Source of the DNA: Diphasiastrum complanatum
Lineage: Eukaryota; Streptophyta; Lycopodiopsida; Lycopodiales; Lycopodiaceae
Length of the DNA: 64,000 nt
Reading direction: 5' to 3'
NCBI GenBank assembly: GCA_029204225.1
Contig: CM055106.1
Span: 24,883,368-24,947,367, forward strand
The notes beneath the pieces were generated by a model that was not told the origin of the DNA, did no database searches, and saw only the letters and a list, made by a program, of their open reading frames with translations. Both the position numbers and the translations under genes were made by a program. Positions 48,265-58,837 of the stretch are shown piece by piece; the stretch's first letter is position 1; each line of letters starts with the position of its first letter.

Positions 48265-48570
48265 GTGTCTAACATTATATTTCATGTAGATTTGGTTCTT
48301 TTGCCGACTCAACCATGATTTTATTAGCCGTAAAATATGGTAGTGAGGCTCTGGGCTTTGTTTTTGCCCATTGGCGGGTCCGCTACTTGTCGACTTCTTT
48401 GTTATTGGCGCTCCCGGTATATCTAGATTCTGGAGCTCCTTTACTGATGACTTGTCGACACTCTCCATTGTAGTTGGCGGCTTGATTCCTCTTTCTAATA
48501 TCCCTTATGTGCTCATGATAGCTGGAATCGGTTAGAAGAACCTTCCCTAGAATCTTCTAACATCTGTCTT
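48265..48570. repeat. Direct repeat F2
   Basis: Second copy of the sequence at 45800-46115, in the same orientation, about 70 percent alike by eye. Confidence 0.6.
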
Positions 48571-48942
48571 TCACATTTCCATCAAAAGTCTTTTTCATTC
48601 TTTTGAAATGATGATTTATAGGCAAGAAAACATCTATGCCCACAATAAATAATCTTTCCCAAGAAACTTGACCACCTTCCCTTGTTATTTAATCTACATT
48701 CAGAGCATCCTACATATTCCTTCGTTGAGTGACTAGCAATGAGCAGCTAGCAAGCAAACCATATGTAGGAAAATCATGAATTGTCCATAGAAGGATACCT
48801 TTCAATGTAAATCTCTTTTGCAATGATGCATCTTTATGTTGCTATGGAACACAAAGATACTATGTCGCTATGCAAAAAGGCCATAAGAGAGTTGCAAAAG
48901 TTTTGTGATGTTTGTTTCACTTTGCCTTTGAGCAACATATAG

Positions 48943-49163
<221 letters not shown>

Positions 49164-49318
49164 TATGTTGTTTTGGATAAAAGACTTTTTTTTGTGTTGA
49201 TTGGACCACGTGTCCTCTAGAACCCACCTGGCTTACACTTGGTAGTTTTCCATGGTGAAATCTTGATAGGCCAGTCAACATTATGGTTTAAAGATATCTA
49301 AAATAGTGTAGAATGCAC

Positions 49319-49500
<182 letters not shown>

Positions 49501-49765
49501 AAAGAAGAATCTGTGGCACATTTTCTTCATAGTAGCACTTGGCATCGCTCTACTTACGCTTTCTTCTCTCACCCTCACCACTGATGTGCCTACTTATTTT
49601 CTCTCTTGTTCTCCATTTTACCTTGGCTGTTCTAGATCAGAATTCGGTCACTTTTCCTCTTCATAAGAGGCTTAGATGTCAAATTTCGTGCTGGCAATCC
49701 AATGAGAGTCTCGTAAAGGCATGCTGTGGTTTCTGACATGGGAACAATGCAAAGCGAGCTTGAAA

Positions 49766-49778
49766 TGGTATCAGAGCC
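49766..49778 (+). promoter_or_regulatory. Primer-binding site, element C
   Basis: TGGTATCAGAGCC followed by CTACCTAAGG as in element A. The bases to its left do not resemble any LTR end in the window. Confidence 0.92.
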
Positions 49779-50519
49779 TACCTAAGGTTACCATGCATTT
49801 TGATCCATTTAAGTGAAAACTATTCATCAATCTTGAGCTAGAAATTGTCAAGATCCATTTTCCTAGCTATCTTGTCCAATTTTGGATCAAAAGAAATCAA
49901 TAGGGCATTGATTGGGTCTGACCTGTAACTGTACGGAATCAGGTGCTCAGACACTTGTGAGGAACATCCAATTTTAGTTAGGGAGTTCTCTTTCATGGTT
50001 GATCCAAAAATCTTGCTAGATAGCTTATTTGAAGCTATTTTTGTCTAGTTTCTGATGCAATCAGTTTCATTCCATTTGGTTGTGCCAATCAACAGTTAAA
50101 ATCTTTTGAAGAGGGTTAGGTAGGGCACCTAGACTTGGGTGGACACATTTGGTTTGGTCAAGAGATTGCTTGTTTGATCCAAAATCACAGTTGAATGCTT
50201 ACCAATCTCATCTATATGTGATCTAGGCACTGTGAGATCTTGGACATTTTGTTTCATGAAATATCATTGTATTTGAGTCAAATTTGGTTTCTTAGTGTAT
50301 TTCACACGTGCTAAGAATGTTTGATCCTAACTTTTCCCATACTCTATCATTTGATGTGAAGTAGATATAGTTTTGGAGAGATTGAGATAGCTAGTGAGAA
50401 TCATCTCACAATTTTGTTGCAAGATCTTGCATAGGAGATGGTAGCACACCAATATTGGATCCTATAGTGAGAGAGAAGCAACATTTTTTGTTCATCACTT
50501 TTATTTATCTCCACCTTAC

Positions 50520-51995
50520 ATGACTTCAATGAGTTCATACTTGTTGCAACCAAGTGAGAGATTGTCTATTTCCAATTATTCAATATGGAAGTTGAGGATG
50601 GAGTCCATCTTGATACTCCAAGATGTGATGGACATTGTACTTGGGATTGAGGATGAGCCTCAAGTCCTTAAAGAAGTACAAAAATCCAAGAAGAGAGCTA
50701 GGATGGCTCTCCACTACATTAAGATGAATGTCTCTAATGAGATATTGAGGGAGATTGGTGATTGTTCTACATACAAGGAAGCTTGGGATTGTCTCAAGTC
50801 CATCTATGAGGCTAAGAACACCTCTAGGCTCCTCACTCTTAGAAATCAAATCTTCCAAAGTAGTCAAAAGAGTGATGAGAGTGCATCTAATTATGTTTTG
50901 AGAGTCAAGGATATTCATAGGGAGCTTGCATGTATTGGTGACTCAATCAATCAAAGTGAGCTAGTCCAAGTCATTCTCAATGGCTTGAGAGATGAATATG
51001 ATAACCTTGTCCAATCCTATTCCATTAAGGAGGAGGTACCAAGTTTGGAGGCTCCCCAAAGTGTGCTAATTTCATAAGAATCAAGACAAGAGTACAAGCT
51101 CTTGAGGATGGACAAGCTCTCTCTCACTCATAATGATGGCAAAGCTCTCTTTGCCAAGCACAAAGAGAGGAGTAAGAAGCAACATCATCACTTCTCTAAT
51201 GACAAAGCTAAAGACCAAGATGGAAAGGAGGAGGATACCTCTCATGCTTCTAATTCAAATCTCAAGAAGAAGAAGATCAAGTGCTTCTATTGTGGCAAGA
51301 AAGGCCATTATGCCACCAATTGCTTCAAAAAGAAGAATCAACTCAATCAAGCCAACATCACCAATGAGAAAGAAGACTATATTGCAAGTGATAAATAAGG
51401 CTCTCTTATGGCATCAAGCTTCTCCTCTTACACCTTCAATAAGGATGACTCATGGTATATTGATAGTGGAGCATCTTCACATATGTGTGGCTCCAAGCAC
51501 TCTTTTTCATCTATTATGCCTTATGATGGAGTCAAGAAGACCATATACATTGCAAGTAAGCATGAGTTCAATATTGAAGGAGTAGGGATTATTCCCTTGA
51601 AGCTTGAATCTTCCAAAGATCTCTTTCTCAACAATGTTCGTTTTGTCCCAAAGCTTACAAAGAACATCTTAAGTGTTGGCCAACTTCTTGATAGTGGCTT
51701 TGATGTCAATTTCAATATTGACAATTGTGTGATCAAGAAGGATGGTGAGATCCTTGCATATGGATCAAGATTTGGAGGCATCTACAAATTGGATCCAAGT
51801 GAGAGTGCAAACTCTCTTGATGTTTCTTATATGTCCAATATTTCAAAGGAGGATGATCACACAAGATGCACATATCTTATCTCTTCAAGTATTATGGTGT
51901 ATAATTATTCCTTATTATTCAAAGCATATGTTGAGAAGAGATTCTCATTGAAGATCAAAGCTTTGAGGGGGTTATTGGAGCTCTTGAAGGAATAG
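50520..51995 (+). pseudogene. Gag, zinc knuckle, protease and integrase remnant (element C)
   Basis: One frame over 492 codon positions with only two internal stops. Gag starts MTSMSSYLLQPSERLSISNY at 50520. The stop at 51075-51077 is GAA to TAA compared with A. The zinc knuckle CFYCGKKGHYATNC lies near 51278-51320. The second stop is TAA at 51396-51398. The protease active site SWYIDSGASSHMCGS near 51450 is intact. The frame runs through KNILSVGQLLDSGFDVNF and AYGSRFGGIYKLDPSES. The pre-integrase motif and zinc region are then missing, and a degenerate core piece YSLLFKAYVEKRFSLKIKAL remains without the catalytic acids. The frame ends at 51995. Confidence 0.88.
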
Positions 51996-52018
51996 CATCA
52001 TATGAAGTTTTATTCAAG

Positions 52019-53097
52019 ATGAAGCCTAAGGTTGATCACCTTAGTGACTTTGGTAGTGCTTGCTTTGCACATATTCCCTTGGAAATAAGAAGGAAGGATG
52101 ATCCAAGCTCATGGATCATGATTGGATACTCATCCATCAAGGAGGCCTTTAGTGTCTTTACACTCTCTATTTTAAAAGTGATTGTGAATAGAGATGTCAC
52201 ATTGCATGAAAATTCAATCTTGGAAGTGGCCGAGATCAAGGCTTCTCAAGAAGCATCACAAGTTATCTTTTTTGAAGGTATTCAAGTTATGATGGGGGGG
52301 CCAAGGTGTGAGGAGGAGTTTCTTCCTCATATGATTTCAAGAAGATCTTCAAGATGCATGGCTGAGTCTTTATGGCTCACCTTACATGGCAAAGAGGGGC
52401 ATCTTTCATGTTGTATCTCCTACAACACATTCATATATTCTTCTCTTCCTTTGCTTGAAATGCTATCTTGCTTCATTGAATTTTTTGGATCTCAAAGTTC
52501 AAGAAAAGCTATACTAGTTTTGTATGATGCTTATGGTATGGACATGTTTCTTGTCATTATTGACTTAGATGTGTTTCCAATACTTTTTGAAAGCAAGATA
52601 TTGTATTGTCAAAAGTATGCTCTTGGTTCTAGTAAGAACAAGATTGAGCTTGGTACTCACTTTTTTGAAAATCATGTTTTCACATGTTTTGAAGCAAATT
52701 GTAAACTCCTCTCTAGATTAAGTGAAGCATCCAAAGTGGACACTTACATCGTTGAGAGAGTAACTAGCCTAAAAAGATCAAGATAGTCTTTGATATCAAG
52801 ATTAGATCCATCATGGATATAGTTCATTGTATGTGGACTAGTCAAGCTAGAAAGCATAATTTTGATAATCATCATTGTTTCACATCTTATGATCATGATC
52901 TCCATGATCCTTATGAGGCTTGGAAGCCTCAGATTTCTCTATTTATGGTGCATCCATCATGCAAGTGGAACTTTCAAAGCAAAGGTCATCATCAAGCATG
53001 GAGGAAGCCCATGATCATAGTGGCATATTGGTGGAGCGCTCTTCAAAGGCATTGGCAAGAAATCTCTACCAAAGAGATCTTATCATGGATATGGTGA
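52019..53097 (+). pseudogene. Integrase C-terminus, linker and unrecognised module (element C)
   Basis: Frame 52019-52786 starts KPKVDHLSDFGSACFAHIPL (integrase C-terminal block) and SWIMIGYSSIKEAFSVFTLS. The pre-RT linker reads SRRSSRCMAESLWLTLHGKE. Instead of RT it continues with the module: LLEMLSCFIEFFGSQSSRKA, ILVLYDA, CFEANCKLLSRLSEASKVDT, YIVERVTSL, to TAG at 52784-52786. After a frameshift the module continues in the frame of 52813-53097, in which FDIKIRSIM also reads just upstream, with WTSQARKHNFDNHHCFTSYD and HDLHDPYEAWKPQISL. These parts align in order with both copies in element B. The 256 open codons contrast with the eroded integrase. Function unknown; no fold assigned. Confidence 0.62.
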
Positions 53098-53206
53098 GGG
53101 TGCTGCTATGATGGATCCTTGGCTGATCTTCACTTCTTATGCATACCAAAGGATCCACTCAAGAAGATTTACAACCTTCTCAAGTGATCTAGTACCTTTC
53201 CAAGCT

Positions 53207-53219
53207 ATTTTTTGAGGAG
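53207..53219 (+). promoter_or_regulatory. Polypurine tract, element C
   Basis: T-run then GAGGAG directly before the LTR, as in A and B. Confidence 0.82.
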
Positions 53220-54033
53220 TGTGAGAAATTGGCAAAAATCTAGCTTGGTATTTTTTATGATAGAAGTTTGTAAGTGAATCTCACATGTGTGGAGGATGTT
53301 CCCACGTGTGGAGAATTGTAAAGTAAATAAAAACGTTTGATATAGTGGTCTCATAGAATTTCATAGTCAAGCATTTAGGTGTAGGATGTTGATAGGGTCA
53401 AATTTGGCATAAATGGCAAATTATCCATTTCCACTTGTAATACCACTATTGAGCCAAAATAGAGTAGGAGGCTAAACTTGTGCCAATTAGAGTGTAGACA
53501 AGTGTAATGCTTTTGTTTGATGAGGTTTAAGAGGTCCAATAGGAATTGGAGGTGGAACCATGAGTGGTCCAATAGAATTTGAGGTTTGCTTGAAAATGGT
53601 CCAACAGAATTTAGAGGTGCATGGATCAATGGTCCAATAGGATTAAGAGGTGGCAAAGTGTGGTCCAATCATAGTCAAGCATAGTGGTAGCTCATGGATC
53701 TACTAGTATCATTGTACTCCTCATTTTGGATCTAATTGATTTTGAGATTGAGTGTAAGTGATTTTCTAGATTTCTCTCTCTACACGAGATCTATTGATGA
53801 TTTTCTCTCTCTACCCGAGGAGAGCAGCTTGTTTTGACTTAGATTACTTTTGGAACACTTTCCACACCTGTGAGTGAGAGTTGGAAGTGATTGAATGCAT
53901 GCAGTAGGTAGTTTTTGCCATAGGATCTAAGATTGATCTTGAATATCAATCTAGTCTTGATCTTGGTGAATCTACACACCTTAGGAGATCACAAGTACAT
54001 GTAGTGGACAATCCACACGTGTAAAAATCAACA
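53220..54033 (+). repeat. 3' LTR of element C
   Basis: 814 bp, starts TGTGAGAAATTGGCAAAAAT and ends ...GTAAAAATCAACA. It shares long blocks with the LTRs of A and E, including TGGCAAATTA and GTGGTAGCTCATGGA. It contains G-box palindromes near 53303 and 54013. Confidence 0.9.
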
Positions 54034-54035
54034 CT

Positions 54036-54344
54036 TTTGACCAAGCCCTCTACAACAACAAAGAAAAGACAAAGAAACAATTCAAGTCTAAGAGGGAGTT
54101 AGATCGAAAGCAAGATCGTGATCATCAAGCAGAAGGCAGCAGCAAAAGCAAATGGAAGAACAAAGGAAGGTGGAAACAACAAAGTGGAGACATGAAGACC
54201 TGCGTGAGATGCAAATGCGAAGGGCATACAGTCGATTCGTGTTGGATCAATCCAAAAATTGAGTGTATCCACTGCCACAAGAAAGGTCATGCAGCCATGG
54301 ACTGCCAACTGAACCCAAGAAACAAATTAGCACAAAGCAGATAG
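54036..54344 (+). pseudogene. Gag C-terminus with two zinc knuckles (element K)
   Basis: An open frame without its own start begins immediately after the LTR of element C and ends at TAG 54342-54344, about 102 codons. It reads FDQALYNNKEKTKKQFKSKR, then a Lys/Gln-rich basic region, and two perfect CX2CX4HX4C knuckles: CVRCKCEGHTVDSC and CIHCHKKGHAAMDC. This is the nucleocapsid part of a Copia-type gag of a different lineage from A-H. It is probably the remaining part of an element into which C inserted. No protease follows. Confidence 0.8.
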
Positions 54345-55476
54345 TAGAACAATAATAGTTTGTCTTATGTCGAGGAGCCAGAGAGCTCAAATATGGACGA
54401 AGAAAGTGACTAATTAAACTCTCGTAGAATGGCAATGCCAATTTCTCAACCACCCACACGTGTCTCATGCAATTCTCACATACTCCTCACCCTCAAAAAA
54501 AAAAAACTTCAGTCTAAGAAATGCCTCTACATCTCTCTCAAAGACAACCATAAGAAGCTCTTGAAAAACAAATTTGTAAATCCAAAGTTGAGTTACCAAA
54601 GGACTTTGTAATAACTCTCTCATAGACGCAGAAAAAGATCACATTGGCTCTTGATTTAAGCATCTTTCTTAATGAAAACTCACTCTCATTTCATGAAGAG
54701 TTCCTTCATAATAGAATGAGTTCCAATTGGCAAGTTCACATTGATGATTTGACAACAATTGATACCTCATCATGAGCTATTGACACTCCAAGAAGGCTCC
54801 CTCAATGAACTCACAATAAAAAACTTCTAGGAATTTTTGAAATTGTAATGAAATGAACTCCAACCTCTCTCTCATTAGGACTTAATGAAGTGTGATAACT
54901 AGGAAAGAGATTCAATCTCATTTCTTAGTATTGAGAATTCAAAATCACACATTGAGAACTAATAGATCTATGAAAAGTGATATTTCCAAATTCTCTATCA
55001 ATTATCCTCATGTAATCACAATAATTTTGATGACAACTCCCATCAACTCATAGTCATAACCATAGCTACAACCACAACTCCACAATCATGCAATCAACCA
55101 TAATGGTAAAGCTTTATCACTCATCTCCACTCACTCTCTCACTCACCTCTCAAGAGTAGAATTATTGATGTTCTAATTGTGAGGGAGGCTTCCAAGTATA
55201 TATCAAATTAAAATAAAAGTAGGCTTACTGTATAACTTGACTTTGGGTCCAATCATGCAACTAGGATCGGTTGTACATATGATATAGACCATCGACGGGA
55301 CACACATCTTGTTAGTGGAAACCTTGTTCATGCATGGGTAGCCACCAAAAATCTTTTATGTACAATGTTTTGTGTTTTTTGAAATATAGTTTGCTATGTG
55401 GAGTTTTTGTTGGGAGTGCTTGCTGAGTTTATTTCTGTCTATGCCATTTTGTGACTGTTAGATGCGAATTTTAACT
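54345..55476. other. No gene seen; possible LTR relic at its right end
   Basis: No convincing frame. The last few hundred bases may be a 5' LTR because a primer site follows at 55477, but neither boundary is visible. Confidence 0.4.
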
Positions 55477-56340
55477 TGGTATCAGAGCCTAACAGAGTTC
55501 GAGCACAAAATAGAGCCATCGTTAAGGAGATCTTCAAAATGACGATTTCTTGAGAGTTCAGAAATTGTGACAATCAGTAAGAGAAAATTGGAGCACCACT
55601 ACATTGAATTAGACATACAACGGCTTGCCGAGCTCAAAGTTGAGTGCTTAAGCTTGTGCATATAGCATGAGACAAGAGAAAAATTGGTTGAAAAGCAGGA
55701 GAAAGTTGTAGTTGATTTTTGGAAAAAATCGAGCGAGGGTTACAACTTTTGGAATAGTCAAAACATCACCATATTTTTTAACTGATTTTGATGCCATAAA
55801 GACCAATTACTAGATGAGGGGATTTCTAGAGGCCATAGAAATTTTTCAAAGGTTTGGCTCTAATCTAAGCTACTGTTAGCGGAAAAAGATTTGCTCTCTT
55901 AGGAGAGAGAAAAATCAATTTTTCACATTGTTCTACAATCCTCAATTCTCCACCAAAACAGGTGTTCCAAGGTTCTATACTCTCAACTAGTGATGGAGAA
56001 AAAACTCATTGCATCCAGTACAACTTGTTACTTAATGTGTTTAGTGACTTGAGGGCTCACCCTTAGTGCACAAGATCAATTGAAAAAAAGGTCTCATGGA
56101 TCAAAGAATGACATTGGACCTTTGTGAATCATTGGATAAGATCCAAGCATTGTGGGCTGTTGGATTGAAGGCAATGAAGAATTGAAGGGACCTGAAAGGG
56201 AGAATAGACTTTAGCTTAGTAAAAAGTTTTAATTTGAAAGAGACCCAAGGCACTAAAATAATTTCTTCATTGTGAAGAAATAGTCCAAAATTTTAAAAAG
56301 CCCTATTTTCTTGCATTAAGTTCGTTCTTGGCCAAGGTTT
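55477..56340 (+). mobile_element. LTR retroelement 5' relic (primer site and leader)
   Basis: TGGTATCAGAGCCTAACAG at 55477 is a textbook Copia primer site. No gag follows directly. The block at 56080-56340 resembles 7540-7850, so this is a second copy of the relic found there. The gag-like pieces at 57079-57802 could be its decayed gag. Confidence 0.6.
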
Positions 56341-56480
56341 TCATATTGATGTGATTACTCTATTTTTTCATGAACATAGCCTTATTGTTGACATGATTAC
56401 ATGAAAAAGCTTATTAACGTCAACCAAAAGTGACCTTTTGGTGATGCTTGGACCGGTTTGGCCGGTGGACTAGCCCACCG

Positions 56481-56645
56481 GGCTTTACAAAGAGGCCCGG
56501 CGAGACTTGTCGGGCTTTACAAAGAATCCCGCCAGGCCCACCATTGCGCTAGTACATGGAATATTTTACCTTCATAGCGAGTCGGCGAGCCTGGCGGGCT
56601 CCTTTCTAAAGCCCGACGGGTCCCGCCGGGCTCCTTTCTAAAGTC
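56481..56645. repeat. GC-rich 62-bp inverted repeat (fold-back)
   Basis: Arms 56481-56542 and 56584-56645 match at 50 of 62 positions as reverse complements around a 41-nt loop. Each arm is itself two units of about 33 bp beginning CGGGCTTTACAAAG or its complement. The block is far more GC-rich than its surroundings. It may be a fold-back or MITE-like element, or a transcribed hairpin. Confidence 0.85.
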
Positions 56646-57078
56646 CAACGGGTAACCTATTTGGCAGGTTTTGGTCGGTGGAACGTAAACACAAACGTTA
56701 TTAATGTTCCAAGGCACCGAAAATAACCCTTAAATTTTTCAAATTTCACTTTACATAATTATGTTTTTGAAAACCTTGTTCTTGGCCAAATGAAAGCACC
56801 TGGATTGTATGTACAAGAACATAAAGCAAAAACAGAATGATTGTAATATGGAGAAAATGTTCCATGGATCTCCAAAGTGTTTTCCCCCTTTCAAGGACCA
56901 AGTACTCAAGAGTGTGCAGTGAAGAGCATTTCAAAATAAGGTTCTAGTTGGCAAATTCTCCATCCAAGTGATAGAGGGGCCTACTATGAAATTGTCATAG
57001 GTCAGAATAACAATTTTGGGCATTTCCATTGTGCTCAAAATACCTTAATTATCCTACATGTGTAGTTTTAGGGAATTT

Positions 57079-57802
57079 TGAGATGGTGAACATGAGAGAA
57101 TATATTTTGAGTGAAAGTAGCAAATTGGACGATATTTTCAATTGTACAATATGGAAATTTAAGATGAAAAATATTGTAATAGAGAACAAACTATGGAATA
57201 TCATCATATTAGATGAACAAAGGCTTTCCAATGAACCAGATGTCAAAGTGTTCGTGCTAAAAATGCACAAGCTAGTTTGGACCAATTTTGGTCATATGAC
57301 TTCCAATTGTAAAATGGCCATGTTGTGGGATGTCACACATGCCAAATAACATAGGATACTTTTCAAGTACTTTAAAAAACAATAATGATTTCACGGGGTC
57401 AATAAGTTTTGAAATCCAGGTTCTTAAGTTTGAGCACTTATGAGATGGTGAACATGAGAGAATATATTTTGAGTGAAAGTAGCAAATTGGACGATATTTT
57501 CAATTGTACAATATGGAAATTTAAGATGAAAAATATTGTAATAGAGAACAAACTATGGAATATCATCATATTAGATGAACAAAGGCTTTCCAATGAACTA
57601 GATGTCAAAGTGTTCGTGTTAAAAATGCACAAGCTAGTTTGGACCAATTTTGGTCATATGACTTCCAATTGTAAAATGGCCATGTTGTGGGATGTCACAC
57701 ATGCCAAATAGCATAGGATACTTTTCAAGTACTTTAAAAAACAATAATGATTTCATAGGGTCGATAAGTTTTGAAATCCAGGTTCTTAAGTTTGAGCACT
57801 TA
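57079..57802 (+). repeat. 362-bp tandem duplication containing a gag-like frame
   Basis: Copy 1 is 57079-57440 and copy 2 is 57441-57802, differing at about six positions. Each holds an 86-codon frame reading MREYILSESSKLDDIFNCTI, then WKFKMKNIVIENKLWNIIIL, similar to the N-terminus of Copia gag (compare LLEPSERLTTSNYSIWKMRM in element A), and ending HMTSNCKMAMLWDVTHAK. The unit probably derives from a decayed gag and was duplicated recently. Confidence 0.85.
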
Positions 57803-58193
57803 ACTCGAACCAGGTTCGAGTTGTGACATTTGGCAAATGATCCAATAGTTTGTAATCTCTTATGTTCTCTTAATTTAAGTTTACTACCTAAGTCAGTATT
57901 ATTTTTAAATATTTATAAACTCGAACCTGGGTTGAGTTGATTGATTCTTTCTAGTCGATGTGGAGATTTCTCACTACACTAACATAGAAGATTGTCCACT
58001 CAAACCTCAAACCTGATTCAGTTAAGTCCTTTAAACATACATTAGATTAAATTAAATTTTAGGTCGAAGGTCTAAGTATTTGAGTAAATTAATGACATCT
58101 ACATAGATTTAAGAGTTAAATTTATAGAGATATAATTTTTTACATCAAATTGAATCAATGTGAAGGCTTATGAACTCGAACCTGGTTCGAGTT
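57802..58193. repeat. Three copies of a 21-bp palindrome
   Basis: The sites are 57802-57822, 57918-57938 and 58173-58193. The form is AACTCGAACC, one base, then its exact reverse complement. The first and third are perfect. Partial copies lie near 58010, 58270 and 61994-62006, the last on the other side of the decayed gene. Confidence 0.85.
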
Positions 58194-58837
58194 GGTCGTT
58201 TTCAATTTGAAATTTCACTTCAATTTATAGATATATAATTTTTGCCTTTAAATTTGATGGATGTTTAGGTTTCTTAACTTGAACCTACTCTTCAATTTGA
58301 AACTACACTTCAATTCATAGATATATAATTTTTGCCTTTAAATTTGGTGGAGAGAATCTGTTTGAGGATTTCTATAATGTTAATTTTCTCTGTTGTTTTT
58401 GGAGACAATTTTTTATTTTTCCTTACGCAATTTCTGTATTTTTATATTGGTCGTTGTGCTATTGATTTAGTTCATGTTGGTTCTAGATTTGGCCTAGCAA
58501 CGTCGTTGCAAGTCATTTCAAATTTTGGCTTGCATTCTCAAAATGCAAATCATTTAAATGATTTAATCTGCTAGAGCCAAGATCTCTTTATTATTGTCGA
58601 TCATGGTGATTTTTTAACTTGAATTTAGCTCCTGAGAGTCATTTAGTCACACATTTATTTAGTGTGAGAGGCAATCAGGTATATATTATTTTAAATAGCA
58701 CTTGAGAGTGACTTAGTCGCATTATTAAGTGTGAGAGGCAATGGAGGAGAAATTTTTAATGTTTTTGCTCTTCTCATGTGTGAGTTACTTGTGATTTGAT
58801 TAGTTTGTGTGGTTGTTTATGTTTTTGAATGTGCAGA

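Larger units (their letters stand above)
49766..54033 (+). mobile_element. Chimeric Copia-derived element C without 5' LTR
   Basis: Starts abruptly at the primer site (TGGTATCAGAGCC, 49766-49778). The leader matches that of A. Gag and protease follow in one frame (50520 onwards), then remnants of integrase, the integrase C-terminal block and linker, an unrecognised module (52350-53090), the polypurine tract and a complete 3' LTR (53220-54033). RT and RNase H are absent, and there is no 5' LTR to the left of the primer site. The module and the 3' tail are shared with element B. Confidence 0.85.

Noticed and set aside
49539-49736. 65-codon frame with a hydrophobic N-terminal stretch resembling a signal peptide
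   Set aside because: Short, no homology seen, and next to microsatellites; the hydrophobic run can arise from T-rich DNA.
56481-56645. Calling the GC-rich hairpin a microRNA gene
   Set aside because: Pairing alone does not prove processing; the doubled arms and 12 mismatches fit a fold-back repeat equally well.
57802-58193. Reading the palindromes as bacterial-type operators
   Set aside because: The context is a plant nuclear genome with retrotransposons and spliced-looking genes.
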